Shown here piece by piece: positions 9,510 through 18,324 of a stretch of DNA of 64,000 bases (position 1 is its first letter; every line of letters starts with the position of its first letter). The stretch spans positions 1 to 64,000 of the forward strand of contig CBFIHP010000006.1 of the NCBI GenBank assembly GCA_965662355.1. The letters run 5' to 3'. Below the pieces are notes generated by a model. The model searched no databases. It had not been told where the DNA came from and saw nothing but the letters and a program-made list of their open reading frames with translations. The translations under genes and the position numbers were made by a program. The DNA is from GCA-2683825 sp965662355. Its GTDB lineage: Bacteria; Planctomycetota; UBA1135; GCA-002686595.

Positions 9510-10558
9510 AACGCTACGGTGTCGTCGCCCTGTGCTTTTTGATCGTCAGCCTGGTCGCGGTTTGGCTTTGGGACGATCAGGTCATCAAGGCCGGCGGGGC
9601 TGTCGTGCAGGCCTCCGAGACAGCCAAGGCCCAGGAAGAAGCAGCCCAAAGAGAGCCCGCTCAAAGAGCCAAAGGGGGTCGCAGGAACAAAAAGTACGAC
9701 CAGCGCGGTGTGAGCAGAGCGGGCTTGCGGACGCAGGCAGGAATCCAGTCCACCGAGGCCGCTGTGACCGGCTCGCTCATCGCTTCCCAGACCGGCGTGG
9801 AAGCCGGACCTCTCACCCCGGAGAAGATCCGAAAGAGAAGACAGTCCGTGGCCCAGGCCGATCTCGAGCGCACACGCGCCGAGGACGAGGCCGACCGCAT
9901 CGCCTGGCAGAAACAGGAGCGGGAGGCCCAGGAAAGCCAAGCAGCGCCGGGCGCGTCCTTTGCCACTCGGGATGGCGCCAGGCCCAGGAGCGACACGACT
10001 CGTGACGCGGAATTGCCTTCTCTCACCGAAGTGAATAAGGGCATGTTTACAAAACCCCAAACGGTCTCGCCCAAGCGGCGCGCCTCCAACGGAGGCTTGC
10101 GGCCGTATGTCATCCGCCCCGGTGACACGCTCTCGGAGATCTCGCAACGCGAGCTCGGAACCATGCACCGCATGAACGAGATCGTGGCGGTCAACGCGGG
10201 GTTGAATGCGAATCGATTGCCTGTCGGAGTCGAGATCCAGCTTCCCACGGGCAAGGGTCCTTCCGGTGCCACGCGTACTAACGAGAACACCTCACAGAGC
10301 GCCGCGAGTTCCGGCAAGGGACGCTTCATCGTCGGCTCGGGCGACAGTCTGTGGGTCATCGCACAACGGGAATTTGGAGATGGTTCGCGCTGGCAGGAGA
10401 TTGCACGCTTGAATCCTGCGATCGATCCTGAAAGATTGACCGTCGGGGAGGTACTCGTTATGCCTGAAGGGACGAGGACGCCTTCGAACCAAAGGTCGGT
10501 GCCCAAGGTGGCGAACCGTGAACAAGTCCGGAGTCGAGGTCGAGGGAAGGTCCTATGA
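9497..10558 (+). CDS. LysM double-domain membrane-anchored peptidoglycan-binding protein
   Basis: 353 residues: one N-terminal membrane span (about 8-26), a long charged Gln/Arg/Ala-rich linker (about 30-195), then two LysM domains at about 203-250 (YVIRPGDTLSEIS) and about 275-320 (FIVGSGDSLWVIA). LysM binds the glycan strand, so this is expected to tether or position something at peptidoglycan from the outer face of the inner membrane. It sits in the slot where other dcw clusters may carry division genes, overlaps ftsW by 13 bases and the next gene by four. No catalytic domain is present. A division or cell-wall scaffold role is inference. Confidence 0.75.
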   Translation: MQSIERYGVVALCFLIVSLVAVWLWDDQVIKAGGAVVQASETAKAQEEAAQREPAQRAKGGRRNKKYDQRGVSRAGLRTQAGIQSTEAAVTGSLIASQTGVEAGPLTPEKIRKRRQSVAQADLERTRAEDEADRIAWQKQEREAQESQAAPGASFATRDGARPRSDTTRDAELPSLTEVNKGMFTKPQTVSPKRRASNGGLRPYVIRPGDTLSEISQRELGTMHRMNEIVAVNAGLNANRLPVGVEIQLPTGKGPSGATRTNENTSQSAASSGKGRFIVGSGDSLWVIAQREFGDGSRWQEIARLNPAIDPERLTVGEVLVMPEGTRTPSNQRSVPKVANREQVRSRGRGKVL

Positions 10559-10839
10559 AGCGCGAAGTTACGGTGTTCTTGGTGCTGGGCTCATGCGTGA
10601 TCTTTCTGCTCGAATTTCGCGCGGCGGTCACTTCGGTGACGCGCGCACTGCACGGGCCGTATCCGGCCGCGCAGCGTTCCCAAACCGCGACGATCCCAGC
10701 ACTTCGGGCCATGATCTCGCCGGGGATCCTGTTCCATCCGGCGAGTTCGGAGCCGCGAGTGCCGCAGGCCAATGGGAAGAGCCTGGCGACATCGTCTTCA
10801 AACGACCCGAGCTATCTCCCCTCCCTGGCCGAGAACTAG
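10555..10839 (+). CDS. Small single-span membrane protein of unknown function
   Basis: 94 residues with one hydrophobic span (about 5-22) and a Pro/Ser/Ala-rich, probably extracytoplasmic remainder. I do not recognise it. Support for its being real: a good ribosome site (GGGAAGG) about five bases before the ATG, an ATGA overlap with the LysM gene, and a stop just ahead of the first residue where MurG homology begins. The murG frame is also open across the whole gene but encodes no recognisable sequence there. It could be a division-linked membrane peptide; that is inference from position only. Confidence 0.5.
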   Translation: MKREVTVFLVLGSCVIFLLEFRAAVTSVTRALHGPYPAAQRSQTATIPALRAMISPGILFHPASSEPRVPQANGKSLATSSSNDPSYLPSLAEN

Positions 10840-10859
10840 CCGCGCCCGAGACACGAGCG

Positions 10860-11966
10860 CTGGTCTGTGCCTTTGCAGGAGGCGGGACCGGCGGTCATAT
10901 CGTCCCTGGGGTGCACGTTCTCGCGCACATGCTCCGCGCGGGGACCCAGATTGCGAAGGTCGTGTGGCTCGGGGCGGGACGCGGGGTCGAGGAGCGTGTC
11001 CTCGATTCGGCGCGGAGCTTGCTCGGCGAGATTCCCCTCGAGTCGATTTCCCTGGGACTCGAAGGCGGGGGGGGCGGGGCCCCTTCGCGATTGCAGATCC
11101 TCCTGCGCCTCGTGCCCGCGATCCAGCGCGCGCGACATGCCCTGGTCGCGAACCGAGTGGATGTGCTCCTGGGCCTCGGAGGAGCCAGTACGGCCCCCGC
11201 TTGCCTGGCGGCGCGTTGGGCGGGGGTGCCCGTCTGTCTGCTCGAGATCAACGCCAAGCCTGGCCGGGCGACTCGCTGGCTGGCCCCCCTGGCGGACAAG
11301 GTGCTGTACGCCTGGCCCTCAAGCGTGCCGGCGAAAGCACCGGCGAACCACATCGTCACCGGGCCACCACTTGCGCCGGCCTTTCTCACAGGGGCTCCTG
11401 GGCCCGACGAGGTGCATGCGGCACGCACTGCGTGGGGCATGGACCCCACCCGGCCCGTGCTCTTGATCCTGGGAGGTAGCCAGGGGGCCCTCGGCATCAA
11501 CCGCTTCGCCCGGAGCTGGGTCCCCAAGTTCCTGGCCGAGGGCGTGCAGGTGCTGCACCAGCTCGGTCCCGGGCGGCGGGCGGAGGGTGCCGCCGATCTG
11601 CAGGGCTACTTCCCCGTCGAGTACATCGAGGACGTGGCCGGGGTTCTGGCGACGGCCACCTGCGTCTTGTGCCGTGGCGGAGCCTCGACCCTGGCCGAGG
11701 TTGCGGCCCGAGGCCGTCCAGCGTGGGTCGTTCCCTATCCGCATCACCGCGATCGCCATCAGGAGGCCAATGCACGGGCACTGGGTGCGGGCGTGCATAT
11801 CGTCGAGGAGAGCAACCTGGGTGCGGGAGCGTTCGCTGGCCTCGTCCGGCTCTGTCGTGACGAGGGGGCCGGGGACCGCGAGGCCATGAGCCTCGCTCTG
11901 CGAGCCGCGGTTCCCCTCGATGCCGGTGAGCGAGTCATGCGCGCGCTCCTGACGGCCCGCCCCTGA
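10860..11966 (+). CDS. murG: UDP-GlcNAc--lipid I GlcNAc transferase MurG
   Basis: 368 residues if initiated at CTG 10860, which yields the family start MVCAFAGGGTGGHI. No ATG, GTG or TTG occurs in frame near this point; the nearest are ATG 10593 and GTG 10518, which would add about 89-114 residues of low-information sequence overlapping the small membrane gene out of frame. MurG adds GlcNAc to lipid I on the cytoplasmic membrane face to make lipid II. Motifs seen: GGGTGGH at 7-13, GGSQGALGINRF in the C-terminal domain, and CRGGASTLAEVAARGRPA with PYPHHRDRHQEANA for UDP-GlcNAc binding. The function is certain; the start is not. Confidence 0.92.
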   Translation: MVCAFAGGGTGGHIVPGVHVLAHMLRAGTQIAKVVWLGAGRGVEERVLDSARSLLGEIPLESISLGLEGGGGGAPSRLQILLRLVPAIQRARHALVANRVDVLLGLGGASTAPACLAARWAGVPVCLLEINAKPGRATRWLAPLADKVLYAWPSSVPAKAPANHIVTGPPLAPAFLTGAPGPDEVHAARTAWGMDPTRPVLLILGGSQGALGINRFARSWVPKFLAEGVQVLHQLGPGRRAEGAADLQGYFPVEYIEDVAGVLATATCVLCRGGASTLAEVAARGRPAWVVPYPHHRDRHQEANARALGAGVHIVEESNLGAGAFAGLVRLCRDEGAGDREAMSLALRAAVPLDAGERVMRALLTARP

Positions 11967-12058
11967 GCGCCGAGTCAGGCACGGGATTCCCCGCCTTTCC
12001 GCGCCCTTGCGTGACTTGGTGCTTGAACGTGACTTCCCAATGCTTCGAATGGAAGTCC

Positions 12059-13540
12059 ATGCCTACACCTACTCATGAAGCCGCGGGTATGAAAGACGCG
12101 GCGGGCCGCGGCTTCCCCAGTTGTGTTCACTTCATCGGCATCGGCGGCGCGGGAGTCTCGGGACTCGCTCGTGTTCTCGCCAGCCGTGGGGTGCGCGTCA
12201 CCGGTCACGATCGAGCCCCCTCGGGCATCTATCGATCCCTCGAAGAACTCGGTCTGGCCGTCTCGCTCGGCGAGTCGCGGGCGGAGTGCTTGCCGCCGGA
12301 CGCTGAACTGGTGGTGCGCTCGGCCGCGGTACCGCTGGATGACCCGCAGGTACAGGAAGCGAGCTTGCGCGGTCTGCCCGTCTTGAAGTACGCCGACGCC
12401 CTGGGGCGCCTGGCGCCTCCCGAAACGACCCTGGCGGTGGCGGGAACGCACGGCAAGACCGGAACGTCGTGGATGCTATGGCATGCCCTCGATGGCATCG
12501 GGGAGGTTCTGCCAGCGCCTGTGGCCGGAGCGTTGATCGGTGGGATCGATCGTCGTCTGCGTTCGAGCGCGCTGGCCGGAGGTGAAGGTGGCTTGTTTTG
12601 CGTCGAGGCGTGTGAGTACGACCGCACCTTCCTGCGCCTCTCGCCCCACGCCGCGATCGTGACGAACGTCGAGGAGGATCACCTCGACTACTACGGCGAC
12701 GTGGCCTCGATCCGGGCGGCCTTCGCCGATTTCGTGACCCGCGTCTCCTCGCAGGGCTTCATCTGTCTCGGGCGCGATGTGCCCGCAGAGGTCGAGCACG
12801 CCGCGCGGGCCGAATGCTGGCGCCTCGGGCGCGAATTCGACATTCGACTGACCGGTGAGACCCGCGGCGCTTTCCGCATGCGTCTCGTCGGACCGGGTTG
12901 GTCCACGCGAGCGATCCAGCTCAACGTTCCGGGCCACTTCAACGCCGAGAACGCTGCCCTGGCCTTGATGCTGGCCATCGGCGTACAGGCGCGCAGGTAT
13001 GGACGCGATCCGAGGGAGCTTCTCGAAGGCGCGGCAACGGGAATCGAGCGCTTCGTCGGCGTCGCTCGGCGCTTCGAACCCTGGGGGCGGGTCGACGGGA
13101 TCGATCTCATCCACGACTACGCTCACCACCCGACCGAGGTCCGTGTGACCCTCGAGGCGGGGTTGCGTTCGTTCTCGGGCGTCCCCGTGCACGTATTCTT
13201 CCAACCGCACCAGCACAGTCGTACGGCGCGCTTTCTCGAGGAGTTCGCCGAGAGCCTACGCGGAGCGCAACGGGTCGTCGTCGCCGATGTCTACGGTGCC
13301 CGCAACCACATCGATGGCGAGCGCTTCGCCGGCTCGCCCGAGCTCGTGCAGGCCTTGCGCCTGCGTGGCGTCGACGCGGTCTACGGAGGCTCGCTCCACG
13401 ATTCTCTGCCACACGTCATCGAGGGCCTGCCCGGCCGCGCCGCGGTTATGGTGCTCGGAGCCGGAGACATCGAGGATGTGCGCGAGGATCTTTGTGCACA
13501 ATTGGCACGCCGTACATCGGGTGGTGTTCCGCGGGTTTGA
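12059..13540 (+). CDS. murC: UDP-N-acetylmuramate--L-alanine ligase MurC
   Basis: 493 residues from ATG 12059; GTG 12011 and ATG 12089 are alternatives. N-terminal HFIGIGGAGVSGLARVL is the MurC nucleotide fold. AGTHGKTGTSWML is the ATP loop, and the YDYAHHPTEV-like segment (DYAHHPTEVRVTLEAG) marks the C-terminal domain. It adds the first stem residue, L-Ala, to UDP-MurNAc. It lies 92 bases after murG and 60 before murB; the murG-murC and murC-murB gaps are the widest in the cluster, so a separate promoter is possible but none is obvious. Confidence 0.95.
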   Translation: MPTPTHEAAGMKDAAGRGFPSCVHFIGIGGAGVSGLARVLASRGVRVTGHDRAPSGIYRSLEELGLAVSLGESRAECLPPDAELVVRSAAVPLDDPQVQEASLRGLPVLKYADALGRLAPPETTLAVAGTHGKTGTSWMLWHALDGIGEVLPAPVAGALIGGIDRRLRSSALAGGEGGLFCVEACEYDRTFLRLSPHAAIVTNVEEDHLDYYGDVASIRAAFADFVTRVSSQGFICLGRDVPAEVEHAARAECWRLGREFDIRLTGETRGAFRMRLVGPGWSTRAIQLNVPGHFNAENAALALMLAIGVQARRYGRDPRELLEGAATGIERFVGVARRFEPWGRVDGIDLIHDYAHHPTEVRVTLEAGLRSFSGVPVHVFFQPHQHSRTARFLEEFAESLRGAQRVVVADVYGARNHIDGERFAGSPELVQALRLRGVDAVYGGSLHDSLPHVIEGLPGRAAVMVLGAGDIEDVREDLCAQLARRTSGGVPRV

Positions 13541-13600
13541 ATCCTGTGGTTAGATGGCGGGGCCTCGATTGAAGAGCGCCCCTGACAAAGAAGACCGGCC

Positions 13601-14608
13601 GTGATCGAATCCAAGCGAGCCCCCGAATGGCCGTGTCCGGCGCTACGCAACGCGGACCTATCGGCCTATACGACCGCCAAGCTCGGCGGACGAGTCCAGT
13701 GGTTGCTCGAGCCGACCCATCCCGAACAGTTCGTCGAAGCCTACCGCGCCGCGCGGGAAGCCGGGTTTGCCCCGCGCATCCTCGGTGGGGGGGCCAACCT
13801 CTTGATCGCCGACGGTGAACTGGCGGGGTGCGTCATCACCACGGCGCGCATGTCACGCCTCTTCCGGCCGCGCGACGCCGACGTCGAACCCGAGATGGAG
13901 AACGAGGACGAGCTGCTTCCGCTCTTGCCGCACCTCGTCGGTCGTCCCGATCCCAACCTCGAACCCGAACGCAAAGAGGACCCACGCCTGGTCGCCTGGG
14001 CCGGCGCGGGACTGCCCGGCCTCGTGCGCACGACCAAGCTTCTCGGCTGGAGCGGCTTCGAAGGCATGGTCGGCGTTCCAGGTCACGTCGGTGGCGGCAT
14101 CGCCATGAACGCCGGCGGCCGCTGGGGCGAAATGTGGGACGTCATCGAAAGCGTGCGAGTCCTGACTCCCGAGGGCGAGGTCGAACACCTCCAACGGGAC
14201 GCCTGCAACCCGAGCTACCGCAACGGCAACCTGCAAGGCGCCATCGTCCTCGGTGCCGTCATGCGCTTCGAGGTTTCGACCAAGGCTCAGGTCGAGATGT
14301 CTGTACGCGCACACCTCGCCGAGAAGAGCGCGACCCAGCCCCTGACCGAGCGCTCGTCGGGTTGCATCTTCAAGAATCCCGATCCCGAGTTGAGCGACGG
14401 AAAGTCGGCCGGGCTCTTGATCGAGGAGTGTGGCGGCAAGGGGTGGTGCGAGGGCCAGGCCATGGTCAGCCCCAAGCACGCGAACTTCATCATCAATCAG
14501 GGCGGCGCCCGAACGAGCGATGTGTTGCGTCTGATCGAACGCCTGCAGGAGCTCGTTGCGGCGAAGACAGGGGTCGTCCTGGAGACCGAAGTCAGGCTCT
14601 GGACGTAG
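13601..14608 (+). CDS. murB: UDP-N-acetylenolpyruvoylglucosamine reductase MurB
   Basis: 335 residues from GTG 13601. It is a FAD-dependent reductase that converts UDP-GlcNAc-enolpyruvate to UDP-MurNAc. FAD-domain motifs: TTAKLGGRVQWLLEP, LGGGANLLIADGEL, and the GVPGHVGGGIAMNAGG loop. C-terminal signatures are SSGCIFKNP, GLLIEECGGKGW and HANFIINQGGA. One oddity is that the position normally held by the proton-donating serine (E. coli Ser229, aligned by eye) is Cys255. An insertion of about 25 acidic residues (about 95-120) sits in the FAD domain. It is the last gene of the dcw run; nothing of ddl, ftsQ, ftsA or ftsZ follows. Confidence 0.94.
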   Translation: MIESKRAPEWPCPALRNADLSAYTTAKLGGRVQWLLEPTHPEQFVEAYRAAREAGFAPRILGGGANLLIADGELAGCVITTARMSRLFRPRDADVEPEMENEDELLPLLPHLVGRPDPNLEPERKEDPRLVAWAGAGLPGLVRTTKLLGWSGFEGMVGVPGHVGGGIAMNAGGRWGEMWDVIESVRVLTPEGEVEHLQRDACNPSYRNGNLQGAIVLGAVMRFEVSTKAQVEMSVRAHLAEKSATQPLTERSSGCIFKNPDPELSDGKSAGLLIEECGGKGWCEGQAMVSPKHANFIINQGGARTSDVLRLIERLQELVAAKTGVVLETEVRLWT

Positions 14609-14635
14609 GCGTTCGAGCTTCTGTCGGGGGGACGG

Positions 14636-17600
14636 TCAGGGAACCGTGATCACGTCGAACTTGGTTTCGATGTCGAACCCACCAGGGCCGCTGACGCGCA
14701 ATGCCACCGTATACGTTCCCGGGTTGGCATAGACATGGTTCGGGTCCTGAAGCAACCCGGACGCCCCGTCACCGAAGCTCCAGTTCCAGCTCGTGACGGT
14801 ACCTACCGATTGGTCGGTGAAAGTGACCGCGAGAGGTGCGGGGCCCGTCGTTGGGCTCGCCAGAAAGGCGGCTTGGGGGCGTGCTTCTCTGGGGGCGAAA
14901 CCGAGCGTGAGATCCGCGGCGTTGCAGAAGGTCTGATCCAGCGCGGGACCAAGTACGAGGCCTTGGGATATTCCCGTTCCCATCAGAAAGGGGTCTGCCG
15001 GGACGGGAAAGCCATGACTCGTCACGCCGCTCGGATCGGCCACCTTGACGAAGTTGAGCAACGAAGCACCGCCGGCGAGAAGTTCTCCGAAGCCGGGAAG
15101 GATCGTTCCGGAGATGGGGGTGGTTCGTAGCAGGATGACCGCGAATGTCGCTCCCGGGCGATCGCGATGGTCGACCTCAGCCGACCAGAACGTTCCGAGG
15201 ATCGGCGGATCCGCCACGTAGCATGCAGGGTTGGTGCCGAGCCCGTTTCGATAGATCGCACCAGCAAGTCCACGCAAGCGGAAGTCGTCCACGTAGCCGA
15301 GAGAGGGCTCGCTCGCGTCGCCACCGTTGCCTGCCTGAACGCTCAGCGTGAGGGGCATTCCATAAACGGCGCCAGGGAAGAGCGTCCCCAGGTTCGCCAT
15401 CACGGTTTCCATTTCAGTCATGGGCAGGCCATGAATCGACGACGTGTTCGGAAAGGCGCTGAACGTGTCCGCGTAGTAGAGATTGACCACGGTCGAGCCA
15501 TCGGTGACATCGACGCTCATGAAGTCGTTCGTACCGGGGGCGGCAGCCGGGCCCCCGAGAAGGAAGGCCGCATAGAAGGCGAGCCCCGGTCTCAGGGGAT
15601 CGAAGACGAAGGTCTGCGAGAAACCTGCCGCTCCCATGGGCGCGGTCCCGACTCCTCCCGGATTGGATGGGGGCAGCGCTGCGCTGGTCCCGGCCGAGGA
15701 AACCTGGGCCCATTTCAAGCCTTCCGCGGGAAGAGTGTTGTCGTCGGTCGCACCCAGATCGGGTTGGATCAGGTGTCCCGAACCTCCGCTGACACTCCAC
15801 GGGGACAGGGGAGCTCCCCCGGCGAACTGGAGTTCGAAGCTGCCATCTCGCAGAGATGGGATGGTGACGAAGACGTAGTCGCTCTCCGTTTTCATCGAGC
15901 TCCCTCCGCTGCCCGTCACAGTGAGACTCACGGTGTACGTGCCCGGGAGCAGATACGTATTCGTCGGGTGCTGCTGCGTCGATGAGTTGCCGTCACCGAA
16001 GTCCCAGTTCCACTGGGAGATCAGCCCGATCGACGTGTCGTTGAAACTGACTGCCAACGGCGTCGCGCCGCTGGTGGGAGATCCGACGAAGTTCACTGTC
16101 GGTGGTGGGGGAAGAACGGTGACGTAGTCCGACTTCGTTTCGATGTCCGCTCCTCCTGAGCCCGTGGCGGTCAGGCTCACCGTGTACGTTCCGAAGAGAG
16201 CGAAGACGTAGCTGGGGTTCTGCAAGCTCGAAGTGCCCCCATCCCCAAAGGCCCAATCCCAGGCGCTGACGGTACCCGTCGTCGCGTCCGTGAAGGCGAC
16301 CGTCAGGGGTTGGTTTCCCATCAGAGGCGTGCCGGAGAAATCAGCCGCCGGGACTGGCGGAACCACCGTGATATAGCCGGGCTTCGTTTCGACATCCAGG
16401 CCCCCTGGCCCATCGACGCTCAGCGTGACCGTGTACGTCCCCAGGGCGGAGTACACATGCGTGGGGTGTTGCAGGCTCGACGAGCCCGAGTCCCCGAAGT
16501 CCCAGCTCCAGCTCGTGATCGTCCCGGCGCTCAGGTTCGTGAACGTGACGGCCAAGGGGATCGCTCCTGCTAGTGGCGAAGCACTGAAAGCAGCCACCGA
16601 GCCGAGGGGGACGGTCGTGATGTAGTCGATCTTCGTCTCGACACTCGAACCACCGGGACCCGTTGCCGTCATTGAGACCGTGTACGTCCCGGGGTTGGGA
16701 TAGAGGTGCATCGGGTCTTGTAGGGAGGAGGATTCCCCATCCCCGAAGTCCCAGCTCCATGTGCTGACAAAGCCCGAGGTCAGGTCGGTGAACACGGCAC
16801 TCAAGGGTGCATTGCCTGTCAGGGGGCTACCAACAAACTCCGCGACCGGGGGAGCCGCGACGATGATCTCGTCGAGCTTGATCAGGGTGTCGAATCCACT
16901 CTCGCCTTCCACAACGAGCGACACGCTGTAGGTGCCTGCAAGTGCATACGTGTGGGTGGGGTTCTGCACGTTCGAAGTGGTGCCCTCACCGAAATCCCAG
17001 CGCCAGCTGGAGGTGTCACCCGTGCTCTGATCGCTGAAGCTGACCAGGAGCGGTGGGGGCCCGGCAGTGACATCGGAATCGAAGAGCGCCGCAGCGGTCT
17101 GTCCCGCCCGGGCATAGCCCATGAGGAAATCCGCCGCATTGCAGAACTGACCGGTTCCCGCCGGGCCGAGAATCATGCCCTGGGTCGCACCCGTGTTTCC
17201 CACCAGGGACATGTCGTTCGGGAGCGGGAACGCGTGCTGATCGACGCCTCCCGAGGCGGGCTTGACGCTGTCGAAGAGCACGAGCGATCCGGTGTCGATC
17301 AGGAGTTCTCCGAAGACCGTGGGGATGCCAGGGATCGGAGACAGGCGCCCGAAGATGACGGTCGCGGTAGCCCCTGCGAAGACGCTCGAATCTACCTCTG
17401 CCAGCCACGTCGTCCCTATAACAGGAGGTGGGGCGGAGTAGCACACGGGGTTGATGCCCAGACCATTGCGAAACATGGCTGATCCGGAAGTCAGCACGCT
17501 GATCAAGTCCACTTTGACCTCGACGTCACTCCCTCCCGGGCCAGTTGCGCTCAAGGAGACTGTGTACGTGCCTGGCGTTGCATACGAATGGGAGGGGTTC

Positions 17601-18064
17601 TGTTGGGTCGAGCTCCCCATGTCGCCGAAGTCCCAGCTCCATGACGTCGCCGCTGGTGTTGTCGCATCGGTGAACGAAACAGCCAGGGGCGCGGTACCGC
17701 CCGTGGGCGTCGCGGCGAAATCGACCACCGGTGGTGGCTCGACGACGGTGATGTAGTCGAGCTTGGTCTCGCCGTCGAAGCCCCCTGGCCCTGTCGATGT
17801 CAGAGTGACCGTATATGTGCCGACACTCGCATACGAGTGCGTCGGGTTCTGGAGCGTGGACGTGCCGATATCACCGAAGTCCCAGGCCCAGCTCGTTACG
17901 GAACCCGTGGTCAAGTCCAGGAAGGCGACCGACAGGGGACGTACCCCCGTCGTCGGGATGCCGCTGAACTCGGCCACGGGTGCCTGGGCTCCAAGCTCTG
18001 ATGTGAGAGCGAACGAGAGGGGCAAACAGAGGAGGAGAACGAAACGCGGGGGGTGGGGATTCAT
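14636..18064 (-). CDS. Secreted multi-PKD-domain protein
   Basis: 1142 residues with an N-terminal signal peptide (about 1-27, ending SELGAQA). I count eight PKD domains by their WDFGD-type core and NPTHxYxxxGTYTVxL strand. Between them are two copies of a module of about 130 residues with the signature RNGLGxNPxCY at one end and FCNAADxxxG at the other, plus one region resembling a jelly-roll (GSFELQFAGGAPLSPWSVSGG) before the second copy. PKD domains mediate adhesion or spacing in extracellular proteins. There is no visible enzymatic domain and no clear C-terminal sorting sequence. It converges on murB with a 27-base gap, so it is outside the cell-wall operon. Confidence 0.8.
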   Translation of the reverse strand: MNPHPPRFVLLLCLPLSFALTSELGAQAPVAEFSGIPTTGVRPLSVAFLDLTTGSVTSWAWDFGDIGTSTLQNPTHSYASVGTYTVTLTSTGPGGFDGETKLDYITVVEPPPVVDFAATPTGGTAPLAVSFTDATTPAATSWSWDFGDMGSSTQQNPSHSYATPGTYTVSLSATGPGGSDVEVKVDLISVLTSGSAMFRNGLGINPVCYSAPPPVIGTTWLAEVDSSVFAGATATVIFGRLSPIPGIPTVFGELLIDTGSLVLFDSVKPASGGVDQHAFPLPNDMSLVGNTGATQGMILGPAGTGQFCNAADFLMGYARAGQTAAALFDSDVTAGPPPLLVSFSDQSTGDTSSWRWDFGEGTTSNVQNPTHTYALAGTYSVSLVVEGESGFDTLIKLDEIIVAAPPVAEFVGSPLTGNAPLSAVFTDLTSGFVSTWSWDFGDGESSSLQDPMHLYPNPGTYTVSMTATGPGGSSVETKIDYITTVPLGSVAAFSASPLAGAIPLAVTFTNLSAGTITSWSWDFGDSGSSSLQHPTHVYSALGTYTVTLSVDGPGGLDVETKPGYITVVPPVPAADFSGTPLMGNQPLTVAFTDATTGTVSAWDWAFGDGGTSSLQNPSYVFALFGTYTVSLTATGSGGADIETKSDYVTVLPPPPTVNFVGSPTSGATPLAVSFNDTSIGLISQWNWDFGDGNSSTQQHPTNTYLLPGTYTVSLTVTGSGGSSMKTESDYVFVTIPSLRDGSFELQFAGGAPLSPWSVSGGSGHLIQPDLGATDDNTLPAEGLKWAQVSSAGTSAALPPSNPGGVGTAPMGAAGFSQTFVFDPLRPGLAFYAAFLLGGPAAAPGTNDFMSVDVTDGSTVVNLYYADTFSAFPNTSSIHGLPMTEMETVMANLGTLFPGAVYGMPLTLSVQAGNGGDASEPSLGYVDDFRLRGLAGAIYRNGLGTNPACYVADPPILGTFWSAEVDHRDRPGATFAVILLRTTPISGTILPGFGELLAGGASLLNFVKVADPSGVTSHGFPVPADPFLMGTGISQGLVLGPALDQTFCNAADLTLGFAPREARPQAAFLASPTTGPAPLAVTFTDQSVGTVTSWNWSFGDGASGLLQDPNHVYANPGTYTVALRVSGPGGFDIETKFDVITVP

Positions 18065-18324
18065 TCTGGCAACCGTAGGCGGGGGGGGCGCACCACGTTG
18101 CCCGAGACGTCTCCGTGGTGCCGAATGCCGGTTCCCACGGTAGCCTGGAATGCCGAAGTCGGCTATTCCCTACGTGTATAGCAAACCGTGTGCCTTCAAT
18201 CGCCCGAGCCTTCCATGGCACGCTTTCTCTTCCGTTTTGGATACCCAGCCCAGGAGTTGGGGGCGAAACGGTCGTTCAGGGCTGAGCCTGGGTGTGGACT
18301 CGGCTCCGAGTGGAGAAGAGTCCC

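Noticed and set aside
10518..10859. N-terminal extension of murG
   Set aside because: No MurG similarity, low-information composition, and it overlaps a small gene with a better ribosome site.
18081..18088. G8 tract upstream of the PKD protein
   Set aside because: G runs of eight are also found inside genes such as ftsI and murG here; not distinctive.
18298..18311. ACTCG/CGAGT hairpin after the S15-type gene
   Set aside because: Short stem with no U-run; too weak to call a terminator.
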